DNA of 64,000 nt from Tenodera sinensis (taxonomy: Eukaryota > Arthropoda > Insecta > Mantodea > Mantidae): contig CM060967.1 in NCBI GenBank assembly GCA_030765045.1, forward strand, positions 127,095,412 through 127,159,411, given 5' to 3'. The notes below the pieces were generated by a model that saw nothing but the letters and a program-made list of their open reading frames with translations, ran no database searches and had not been told where the DNA came from. Below, one piece after another: positions 20,560-32,277 of this stretch (position 1 is the first letter of the stretch; each line of letters begins with the position of its first letter). The translations under genes were made by a program, and so were the position numbers.

Positions 20560-21000
20560 ATATGCATATCCTACTTCTATCCCAAGTTGTCTGATGTTAA
20601 CTCTACGTTCTCCAGCGTACTTGATACCCTGACCTTTTGCAACTTTGTTCCTGTTGTCCCTCTGACTCTGTAACTCTCCCCCTCTTCTCCCTCTTCTCTT
20701 TCTATTCTTTTGATCTTTACTTTTTCGCTCCACTTTTCCTTAATCTGACCTAAAAAGCCCCCATTCCTTTGTTCCTTTTTTGTTACCTACCAGTTATCCC
20801 TACAATTTTACCTTCAATTTTGTCCCATTTAGCTTCACGTACCTTTCTCCTCCACTGATCCAGTGCTCCACATTCTATTAAATAATGGACTACACTCCCT
20901 TCACCCTCATATAATTCACATACCCCAGCTTTACTTGCTCTTAGACCTTTAAGAAACAGAGTTCGGGTACTTATCCATGCCATCCTTCCCTCTCTTGCAG
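20560..21000 (-). pseudogene. LINE ORF2 C-terminal tail fragment
   Basis: The minus strand encodes a 66-residue piece (20783-20983) with LFLKGLRASKAGVCELYEGE then VHYLIECGALDQWRRK. This follows the CxxC-H-C tail seen after the RT of Jockey/R1-type LINEs (pattern: CxLCxxxEgsxeHyLxeCxxldqWR), with the second Cys replaced by Tyr. The following 180 bp read as charged sequence typical of such tails but frameshifted. It is strongly 5' truncated. Confidence 0.6.
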
Positions 21001-21422
21001 TATTTAAGTTGCAGTCACTTTTGTCGCTTTTTGTTACTCGAGGTGGCAGAATACGACCAATTTAAAAACATTCACAAAAATGCGACAACAATCTGTCAGG
21101 GAAACAATCTGTCCCAGCTAGTAGAGCTCGTTTCTGATCTGGTCTGCGTGGGTCAATCATTCTTATCAAACGTAGACTGTGTATGTATAGTATGTACACT
21201 AAGTAAACAAACTGGACATAAACCAAATTACGTACCTTTTTGACCACAGCGCTTTCGCCGTCTAAATAGTTTCTTTAAAAAATACTATTACTGAGGTCTG
21301 AAATCTCACATAATGTTTGCGAAGGCACAAACTATTGAGTACTAAGCATAGTTGAAGTGCAAGAATACATAATTAAGTGAATCTGTAACCACCCTAACTC
21401 ATACGGCGCGCGCATCACCCAC

Positions 21423-21430
21423 TATAAAAG
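21423..21430 (+). promoter_or_regulatory. TATA-like box
   Basis: CTATAAAAG lies directly upstream of the ATG at 21435. It is too close for a normal 5' UTR, so it may be coincidental or belong to a later start. Confidence 0.25.
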
Positions 21431-21434
21431 TAAC

Positions 21435-21881
21435 ATGGCGGAACAAGTGAGTGTTGTTAAACAAAAGGGCGAAAAACGGTTACCAAGTTCTGAAAAGACA
21501 AAAGTAACACGTTGTGCAAGAAATATCCCGAACTTGCTACAGATCGCGTTCTGAAATTAACATCCGAGTTTACCGATGTGGCAAGTATCAGTTCACAGAA
21601 AGAAAAATCTTCAGTTGAAGTGAAAACTCCCGGCAATTAGAGACCACGTGCTAGAGAAATGCTAGATGTTGTTTGTGACGAATTTATCACATCTAAAATC
21701 CGTCAAAAAGTTCCCCAGTTCTTAGTTAACAGTGAAACCTAACCTTAAAGTACTACTGGTAGTTAACCCTGATCCCAAGCTTCTAGATTTAAAACGAACT
21801 TCCCTCCATATGCTGCTTCTGGAGACTGGTTTAGAGTTTGTGTGCAGAAAACGAAAAAGTGTTATTGTGGACAGAGATGAA
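21435..21881 (+). pseudogene. Exon-like relic of a DDE transposase-related gene
   Basis: A start in good context (aacATGGCG) opens MAEQVSVVKQKGEKRLPSS. After a frameshift the region reads KYPELATDRVLKLTSEFTDV, then TPGN(stop)RPRAREMLDVVCDEF. After another frameshift it reads TSLHMLLLETGLEFVCRKRK and VIVDRDE. This order (wing-helix-like N-terminus, TPGKkRpR linker, 'sLxxLLxexGFxfxkRkrksvlxeRdeIvxwR') is that of an animal DDE transposase-derived family seen in insect and aphid genomes. The frame stops exactly at GAA before GTAAGT (21882-21887), a consensus splice donor. Two frameshifts and one stop make it a pseudogene. No downstream catalytic exon was found. Confidence 0.6.
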
Positions 21882-21887
21882 GTAAGT

Positions 21888-24060
21888 AGCAGTTAATTTC
21901 CATGTATTGCATGTTATTCAGATCGAGTAAATATATCATTTTGGTGGTGCAAAACGCATATTACACTTAAGTGTAGTGGTAACTCCGTTCTTTCATTGCG
22001 AAACCACGTGACCGTGATACAAACCGACGATTTGTTTATGCTCAGCTTAGTCACTTGATGTATAGTTACTTATATGTACTTCTTAAAAAGTTATGCATAA
22101 ATTTGTTTTAAGAAAGAAAGAGGAACGAAATCTTAGAGCAAGTGAAACTAATAATCGGTATACAAAGGAAACAAAATATTATACTAAAATAGGCATATCA
22201 AATAAATTATTAAATTGCAAAATCAGTATTCTGGAGAAATGCCATTTTTTGTGTGTGGTTTGTGCAAGAACACGGAAAATAAGAACCGTTTACTGTTATT
22301 ATCAGGTAAAATGTATTAATATTCACAACATATGCGAGAACGTAGCATTTTAATATCGACAGTAACATCAATGATGATTATAAAATCATCCCTTACATCT
22401 AAAAGGGTAAATGATATGTGAAGGGGGACACCTCGTCCAATGCGACCTACTGTCGTTAACTCATGAGAATGTCTTTGTCCTTGAAAGCGCAATCGCGCTG
22501 TGGAGCTGGGAGTTTCTTGGTAGGATATAAATAAGAGTAATACCTGCAGTTCAGATTACTGTCTACAAGACGAACTACAAGCAGTGACAGAGTTACTGTA
22601 ATATTATATCGTGTGGTTGTTGAGCCTCGAATAAACATAATTCATTAGTGATATTAAAAGTAGGATCATAATTGCTTTGTTTGGTGCGATGATGTAGTGA
22701 ATTAATAACGTTCTTTTGAGTAATATGTATTGTACCGGGAAATAAAAGATAACTCACTTTTGAAGCAGGGTGCAAAACGTAGAGCGACAGGTAAAAAACA
22801 CAGCGCGTTATCTGAGGTTCACCCACAAGGTCATAGCTAAACTCCTGAGACGAATACAGTACACAGGAGGCAGGAATGAAGTGAGGGTGCCACAGGATAC
22901 CACAGGGCCGCAGAGACTTGCGGAAGTCCTACCCTCATAACAGTATAATTTATAGAATTATCTGCTGACAGAATTTACATAAATACCTATATCATAGTTT
23001 GCACAACTGTAAATTTTAATCTATGCATTTTGCGACATTGTTTTATTTTCTAGTCTGCTCTCCTGTCTATTGCAGTTATCAATTTAACCCTCTCTTCTGC
23101 ATTCTCCTTTTAAGGTTCTGTAAAAGCTTAATGATGCTTTATCTATTACTCCACCCTTGCATTTCTATGTACCCCATTCTTTCTTCTACCTTCTTCCAAC
23201 TTTCTTTATTTCTTTCTCTTAATTTATATAATCTCCCATTTCTTTATATCCACTGTTCTATCGAATTTAGTATCGGCTGCATTATTGGAAAAAGAATATA
23301 ATATTATAAACTTCAAATGTCGCAGCAGAATAGGAACCGAATTGCATCGCGTGGGATTCATAACGTTGCAACATTTAAATTGATGTGACCGATGGCAAAT
23401 CAAATTACGCTACATCACACAGTTGATTGGATTTCAGATGAACGTTGATTGGATTTGATTTGCCGCGCAGTGGTTTTCGAATGTCGCTGTAGTTTGTTTT
23501 GGCTTTGGAAATATATCTTAATAGTTTGGTGGAATACCTTCGTTCTGAAAAAAATTCCAAACCTTCTTACAACTTCATGACACGAAAAACTACTATAAAA
23601 CCTCATACTGACGAGGAGGGCACAAAAATATAAATTAGTGGTATGTTTATAATGACAGGAAAGGTAATCTCAGTCGCAAAATTGAGATAGAAGGTTATCC
23701 ATCAATACAGAGAGGTGATGTGGCCAGCATTCCCCAGGTGGAATGTTGGATTTCTTGGCCAGGGATCGTAGTCTATCGCGGCTCCTCAATTTCATCGTAA
23801 TGCTGAGTGGTCCTGAAAATCTACATTCCCATGGATGCTGAAGCTGTAGCTATTCTATGTCGGAAGTCTTACACGTAGTCTATTTCTATTTATTTCATGC
23901 ACTTGTTGGAAATATAGGTTATGGCATGTACTAAAGTATCCGATCTAATGTATTCGGGATCTTTATGGTCACCTGAAATGTCAGGCAGATGTCACAATTT
24001 TTGTTTGTGAAATATATATAGTGGTGGAGGGAAAACACGCAGACAATATACACACACGCT
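21888..24060. other. No gene recognised; small shared repeat at 22845-22930
   Basis: Mostly AT-rich unique sequence. At 22845-22930 'ggcaggaatgaagtgagg' and 'ccacagggccgcagagact' match 50403-50490, indicating a short dispersed repeat of unknown type. Open frames at 22093-22353 and 23023-23301 have no recognisable domains. Confidence 0.5.
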
Positions 24061-24062
24061 CG

Positions 24063-24445
24063 CGCAGCAAAGAAGAAAGACTAATCAGATTGGTCAATGC
24101 ATAAAGTGGAATTGGAGAATTACAAACTGATGTCCCCAATAAAACGAAATAAACATTCACGGGTGATCAGCCGTGTTAAATTTAAAAATGTCGACTTTTC
24201 AGCAACTTCATGGCCATCATCAAGAGTGTCGTTCTTTCAGATCCGGAAGGCCACACAAATTCTACATTAAAACATAATCAATATTTCTTGAAGAAGACCA
24301 TGATTTAGTGGTGGCCGTTTATTTCTTATTCAATTCCAGATGAAGGCTATGATTTTGAGATGGCAATTTATTGATTCAGTTGTTTATCATCGCCATGGAA
24401 TTTCGTATGGCCGAAAAGCTCGACATTTTTAAATAATTAATTAAT
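24063..24445. mobile_element. Inverted repeat resembling Penelope-type (PLE) ends
   Basis: The minus strand at 24178-24230 reads CTTGATGATGGCCATGAAG, then GCTGAAAAGTCGACATTTTT. The plus strand at 24384-24436 reads 'tatcatcgccatggaattt', then 'ggccgaaaagctcgacattt'. These are inverted relatives. The combination TGATGATGGCC...GC(C)GAAA.GTCG is what I remember of the hammerhead-bearing terminal repeats of Penelope-like elements. No PLE reverse transcriptase is present. The identification is tentative. Confidence 0.35.
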
Positions 24446-25210
24446 AACGGTCGCAGTGAAAGCTTAAAGTCTTAGAAAGTTAATGTTCATATTTAGTTTA
24501 CGAGACTAACTATTAAAGTGTATTATTTTAGTTTAAACTTTGTATGATAAAAGAGTATAAAAACTATATGCAATGCTGGCAATACTTGACAAGAGAGATA
24601 CAAAGGCTTAATATGAGACTCTGCCAAATACACCATCCGTATTTTATTATATTCAGCTTTCATGTAAACAAAGCACGAACGTAGACACATAGACTTTGCG
24701 GGATTTTAGACCAACCTTGTATGTATAAAACAAGCAACATCTCCTTTCTCAACTCTTACACCTGCGGTGTACGACACAACTGTATCAAGATTAGGAAGTA
24801 AATTGCAAATATTTTCAGATGTAATGGATAAAGGGGATTCCCCTCAGGCACCTGCCGCAATGCAGCAAGAATCTTTAGGAATTTAAGGTAGGTATTTAAA
24901 CCCACACATGCCGCCTCAAGGTTGCATATTTCTCTAAATTGTTGTGATGCTCCAAAACAGGAAGCTGCATATTTCACGCTGCTTTACTTGGACACATTCT
25001 CAGCTACTAGAATTACAAATATTTATCCCGAGAGCGCCTCGATATGAACCTGTTTCGCACATTAAACTCTACACAATTTATTATATGAAGTTTACAACGT
25101 TCTCTCTACCAAGGCAAAGTCACTCGGAATTTCTCACATTAGTTGACTTTCAGGTCACGAAAACGTAGGACCGAACCGTGACAATATTAGTTCGCTGAAG
25201 TAGACAACAA
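24446..25210. other. No gene recognised
   Basis: AT-rich sequence without a supported feature. Confidence 0.6.
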
Positions 25211-25214
25211 AGTA

Positions 25215-25546
<332 letters not shown>

Positions 25547-25714
25547 CTAATATTCTTGAAAATTCCCATTCAGCATCCCCATTTATATTGGGCGGGATTT
25601 TGCGCAGAGGCCTTTTTATCAGACTAGAGCTGCTTTTACGTGTCGAAAATCTACCAAATCAAATGTCAAATCTGCTAAATCCATCACTCATCATCTAGAA
25701 AATCTTATTTGTTG

Positions 25715-26300
25715 CACACACACACGACTTCCTCTACTCGTCCACAAACTTTCTTACACTTATTCCTCAATCTACTTCATGTTAATGGAGATAAATATTT
25801 CTAGAAATTATATCATCGCCAATCTTCTTCTAGGTGTAAGGGGAATGCAATAGGCATTAAGGTATAGTTAAATGTTTTAAAGCTGGTCGCTATGGAAAGG
25901 CTTTGAAATTCAGCTCTTTTTGCATGCCTAACAGATAACAAATAATTAAAGAGGACCTCCAATTTGTGAAAAGCACCTGTAAGTATTGCAAAATTCAGAT
26001 AAATAACAAGGAATATCTCCGAAATGGTTTACTCTGCAAAAATGTACAGGACATAAATTAAGTGTATTAACAAAATGTATATTTTTGTGGTTCTCTCTCT
26101 TACTGAACTTCCAACTTTGGTATTTAACTGACTTTTCGTTTTTAAGGTATGCTGTTCACATATGGACACACAGGGACTTTTTCTAATTTCCTTTTGCTTT
26201 TCAGAAATTCAGGGAGTCCCAAAAATGTATTTACAATGACATCTAAATATCGCATTCTTGGGTGGAATGCAATGCGTCTCCTACTTATGCTAATTAAGGT
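25715..26300 (-). repeat. Repeat A copy, reverse, with internal deletions
   Basis: Begins 'tgttgcacacacacacgact' and 'ttcctctactcg', keeps 'aacaaggaatatctccgaaa' and the central body, and ends with 'tcttgggtggaatgcaatg'. The GT/AC tract position has only 'atggacacacagggac'. Confidence 0.7.
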
Positions 26301-26397
26301 ATAAGGCTAAAACGTTTACGGAATATAGATTCATACCTTCTAAGGTACCCGATCAACTTATGTACTCGTACAATACGTTTTTATAATGGAAGACATG

Positions 26398-26485
26398 AGA
26401 TTAAACTAAACTAAACCCTTAGCGCAACAGCCCATGAAGGGCTTACGCCCAGCCGCTGCGTCCCCCACCTCTGCCCGGAAGACAT
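26398..26485. repeat. Short GC-rich insert
   Basis: A GC-rich block ('gggcttacgcccagccgctg') is flanked by 'gaagacatgagat' at about 26387-26399 and again at 26477-26489, a 13-bp direct repeat. This is the mark of a small retroposon or a local duplication. No tRNA boxes are visible. Confidence 0.55.
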
Positions 26486-26489
26486 GAGA

Positions 26490-27470
26490 TGGACGATATT
26501 AACTACCGACCTTCTCCTGTGCCTCTGGAAACCATAGCCACCCAACATTTGATTCTATTCAATATACATAATATTTTCTAAGACTGTTAAATACCCTGCC
26601 TTCTTTTCCCTAGAAACTTAGAAACTATACTTTTGAGTCAGTTCTCCCTTTCAAACCCCGCCATCACATGGATAAAATCTTCAATGTACCGACCTTATAA
26701 TACGAGGTTTAAATGTAACAATCAGAGCAGAATAACACTCTAATAAGCAATTTCACTTTTACAAAAAGAATTGTGCTAGATTTGGCATTTTTGTGTTAGC
26801 ACAGAAAAATAATGAAGAGATAAAACTTTCAAAGTATTTTTTCATCGGAGTTATAGCACATTGTTTGTAATTTCTAGGTGTATAGCCAGGAAAAGTTTAA
26901 TGATGCTATTAAAATACTAAGATGAAATCGCTAGGTACTTATTTATGGCATTAAATTGCAGCTTACGAGGAAAATCAGATAAAAGCCTATTTAAAGATAG
27001 AAGACTGAGCAAGGTAATAAAGCTAGATTGACTGTTCTCTCGTAGATTTTAAAATCTTAATTAAGTGAGGAAGACCGCAAATATATTATCAGGTTCAGCA
27101 GGGTGATCTATTTCAGAGGGTGAGATCCTGCTTCTCTGAAATGTAAACTTTTTATTGTAAGATTATTATACTGATCCAAATCTCAGCATTCTTTTAGGGC
27201 GCTGACCTTTTAATAATTATCTAAATTGTCTTTCTATTTTGAGATGTGCCATTTAGCTATGTTAAATAATATACACCATATCAGCACGCTTACAGTTAGG
27301 ACTGTGACATAAACTGTTAATTACGACACACAAACATTTGAAGTTGTTGCTCATGCTTAACATTTTAATGCCCATAACGTACGAGCGCAAAGCGCACACC
27401 TGCTGTTATGGTACTTCGTATGCCATTACGCAAAATGGAAGATATGGAGTACATGTCTTATGAGAAAATA
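26490..27470. other. No gene recognised
   Basis: AT-rich sequence without a supported feature. Confidence 0.6.
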
Positions 27471-27474
27471 TACG

Positions 27475-28320
<846 letters not shown>

Positions 28321-28324
28321 AGAG

Positions 28325-28690
28325 CATTTTGTTGACGCACTGGCGCAGGGATGGGTTTCCCCCGCCATCATTCCCCCAATTGCTCCATCACCACCTTTCC
28401 TAACATCTCTCACCATCATTTATTATCATCCACTTCCTAGCTCTCACACCAGGCTTGGGGTTGATCACCCATCCTATTCCTTTGTATAATCAACTCCGGT
28501 TACGAAGACCACATAAACTGGCAGGAGGGCTCGGGGCGCTGACCACGTCCCACCCTCCACCACTGGACCCCCCTCATGATGCCTGTAGTGGGCACAGGTG
28601 GACAATCCAGCGGCCAGGAAGTAGACCAAGGCTACACTCAAAGGTTCATAGTTCCTCAGAAGAACAAAGGTACTTTAAGGTGAAATATTT
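28325..28690. repeat. GC-richer island, probable old repeat
   Basis: A 360-bp block with clear compositional contrast ('gggtttcccccgccatcatt', 'ggagggctcggggcgctgac', 'cctccaccactggaccccc'). It resembles retroposon bodies in style but matches nothing else in the window, and no promoter boxes or ORF are convincing. Confidence 0.35.
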
Positions 28691-29594
28691 GTCTTGAGGT
28701 ATATTTCATAGTGATTGACGTGAAAATATAAGTATATGTAGATTTACTTATGCTGACCTATTTTATCTATGATTTATTTATTTAATTTAAAGTGGTCCAA
28801 AGAACTAAATATTTTTCTTAAAAATCAAAGTTATTATGAAGTAAAATGCCTGATTTAGAAGAGTTATCGTGGTAGAATAAATCACATAATTTTATTGACT
28901 TTACTAATATTCTATTGCGTTTAGCATGCGAATGTATTCAGTATGAGAAGGATTTTTGTGTTTGTCTTTGAATTGTTTTATTTATTTTTTGTTATTTAAT
29001 TGTCTTCTCAGTGATTTAAATTAGTTACAATAGTAAGAGAAGAAATTTGAATAGTACTTTATGGAAAATTAGATTTAATAACTTCTGCGCTATGTTGTGA
29101 AATTAGTGATAGAAAGCAATCTGGATGACGCCGACTTAAACTCAACTTCATGGTTGAACACACTTAGATATTGAACACCTGCACTCAAAACAAATCTTTA
29201 TGCAAACTCTCTGCTTAAATGTGGACGGAATACTGTACTTACAATGTGTAAATTGGTGTAGGGAAAGAGGGACTCCATTGCCCAGTGTTGTACACAGCAA
29301 TCAGCCATCCGACTGTCTGCCGCAATAAGCAGACCACCTTGTTTGCCAATAGGCATTCAAGGAAGTTATTCGTACACGTTGGAAAACTAAAAAGTTAAAA
29401 AAAAAAAAAAAAAGCGGCGGAATGGCGGAAGGGAGGTTGGTACATGAGCAAACAAGTCTGGCGGTTATGAGGAGGCAATCCCTCTACCGGAATATGTAGT
29501 TGATAGCCTTACGTGAGGAAGTATATTTATTCAAAATCTTCACGGGGTTGAGCATTAATAAGAAAAAGATGGTCTTAAAGGAACACCGGTGATA
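28691..29594. other. No gene recognised; poly-A run at 29397-29414
   Basis: AT-rich sequence. An 18-base A run could be the tail of an unrecognised plus-strand retroposon ending at about 29396. Confidence 0.5.
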
Positions 29595-30260
29595 GTTTAG
29601 CACGTTTGGTCAAAAAAATCGATTTTTGGATCTTTATTGCAAAAACTGCATCATACCTTAAAGAATATATCTGCGAAGTTTTAGTCCCCTAGGGAGAGAG
29701 GAACACATATTTTTGACGCCATTTTTAAAGTGGTGCGCCTCAGACTCTGCCTTTAATTTCAACTTTAAACTCATTTTTCTCGAAAACGATTCTTCCACAA
29801 AAATGTAGTTACAGATCTAACTTCTTTCCTACGTAGTTCAGAATGGGGTTACTAAAATATTTGTTTGGAATTTTGATATTCATTTTATCTTTTTTAAAAA
29901 AATAATTAATATAATAACCCGCTGTTTTTATGACATTTTTACACTTTGCGATATTAAAAATTATAAAGAAAAACTATTTGCTATATCAAGATTTCCCTCC
30001 TTTGATTTGTTACAAAGGTAATAAGAGATACAATTTTAAAAAATCACATTTGTTGTTCAACATCTGTTGGAGGAGGCAGATTTTGATTATAACCAATAAA
30101 ATTCATATAAATTAATATACCAGGAATGTGATTAGGTATTGGAATGAAATTTGGTACACACATTTCTTTAGCAGCTAGTAATGCCTGTGCAAAAAGTAAG
30201 CGTTTAACTTCAATACTTTAGAAAATCACCTTTTTCACTTCGGTGTAGCCGTAACGCTGT
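29595..30260 (+). repeat. Repeat C copy 1
   Basis: Shares with 45075-45622 blocks such as 'aaagtggtgcgcctcag', 'taatttcaactttaaactca', 'tttgttacaaaggtaataag' and 'ggaatgaaatttggtac', in the same order and orientation. AT-rich and non-coding. Termini were not resolved. Confidence 0.75.
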
Positions 30261-32277
30261 GAAGATGGAACAGAATGTCTAATCCCTGCAAGGTTGCAGA
30301 AGAGGAATGTGCAAATGTGTAAATCTGAAATGAAAGTTTACGAAAATTAATGAGAAGTAGCTAGAATAAGACGCCTTTGTAAGATTGGCTGTAGAGGTTG
30401 GAGTATCAAAAGTAATGTGAATGCAACTTGTCAGGTTTTTGTTACCACTGATCCGTATTCTTATACAGGAAAGAGTTGCTATAGAAACATCACATAACTC
30501 TTCAGGAGTTCATGCTCCTCCCTCGCTCTTGCAATAGCTGCCATTTCGTCAGATGACCAAAATTATTTACACTATCTCTCAACTCGATCGTCGTTTTTAA
30601 TTCCGCCCTCCTGCGGCTGGTCTTAATCTACATTGCGTCGTCGTTAAGATTGTTAGATTGTGAGAGATCTACTGATCCAGTGATTTTCTTTAACGAGCAT
30701 CCCACTCCGTACCTTGCATATTCATGGTCGTGTACAGTCGCTGATCGATAAATCACTGTTATCGATATGTATTGCAACCAGGTCCTCAGAAACGCCACTC
30801 CTAATTGAGATGTTATCCACATGGGTAACAAACTGGCACTTACTGTTTTTGAATACGAATAAAATAGCACATAAATAACTGGGAGACAGCAACGGGAGTT
30901 AAAAGTTAATTTCCTTCTGACATGCAATGCAACAGTGTCTTATGAAATAAAACAATACATAAATATTAAAGGAATGAAAAGAAACTTTTGGAAATAAATG
31001 AACTGAAGATATAAATTATGTTAGTAACGCGCAACTGAAAATAAATTGTTCTGCGTTGTGAATAATCTCATCATCATGTTTCTACCTCCACTAAATTTGA
31101 GGAGCTGTTTTCAACTAAGGGGACAAATAAATCTGAACATTTGGCAATGACACCTGACTGAGTTTACTTTACCACTGCTCTTTAAGTTCTCTAAAAATGA
31201 TAGTGAAATGTTTAGAGATTATTTCTTTGGGAAATATGATTGCATAGCCCTTCCGGCTATGTTGACATTACAGGTAAATGAATTGTCCCGTATTCACAAC
31301 TACCATCATAACCTAACCTCCTATATTGCGTACTTTTAAGGCCTAGGTCACTAGGATTTTCACATCCTTAAACTTAAAAATATTTTGATTAATACAGTTA
31401 TATAATATAATCAAACCTACTTGTTAATTTTTACCGCCTCAATAAATTTCCTCTTATTTACATTACACGCGCTATGATTTAAAAGGGAAAACAACTGTAA
31501 CCAATCCAACTTTTGTTATAATGACGATCGAAGATATTATACAGAGAGTCATTCAATCATAGTACTCGTTCCGCAAGATAAACAGGGTAGGCCGTGCTCA
31601 AATCAATAATTACCCATAGTAATCATGGCAGCTAACTTGAACAAGTGTGTTCATTCTGAAATCGGATAAAATTGCAAAATAGGCTGAATTTCTCTCATAC
31701 CTGAAAAATATAGATATACGAAAGATGCTATAGTTAATATATGCTAATTAAGTTCAAGCATCAAGACACCATGGAAAGATGAATATTACGTTTCAAGGCT
31801 AGTATTTCCTATTTCATTCATACGCCATATTAAATTACTACATCTCCCAAACTGTATACAATACACGTGTGTCAAGTGTTCTTAGTGATTCTCGACTGCG
31901 TTTCGAGAATTACTGAACTTTTCAAACTTTTCCACGGTCCGGTGAACATCATTTACCATCCTTATATAGCAACGTACTATATATAGTGTGCTGCTTTTCT
32001 TCTGCCTTATGCTTCTTTTATACAAATTATTTAATCCGGAAGAAAAACTATTACTGTACTCTTAAAACGAGTGTAACTTCTCTGAAATCACTTGAATACA
32101 CTATCACACATTTATATACTTGTTATAAGTATCATCAGCTGAACCTGAGTTACCTAATTATTCATATCAGTTCACTGGAATTATTATTATTAAATCTGAC
32201 CTTATATAAAGGTTTGCCATGTGACACAGAATAGCTTTCATGTGTTTGAAATGAATACATAAAAAGGTTAATAAAAC
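30261..32277. other. No gene recognised
   Basis: About 2 kb. A 99-codon open frame on the minus strand (30628-30927) has no recognisable domain. Confidence 0.55.
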
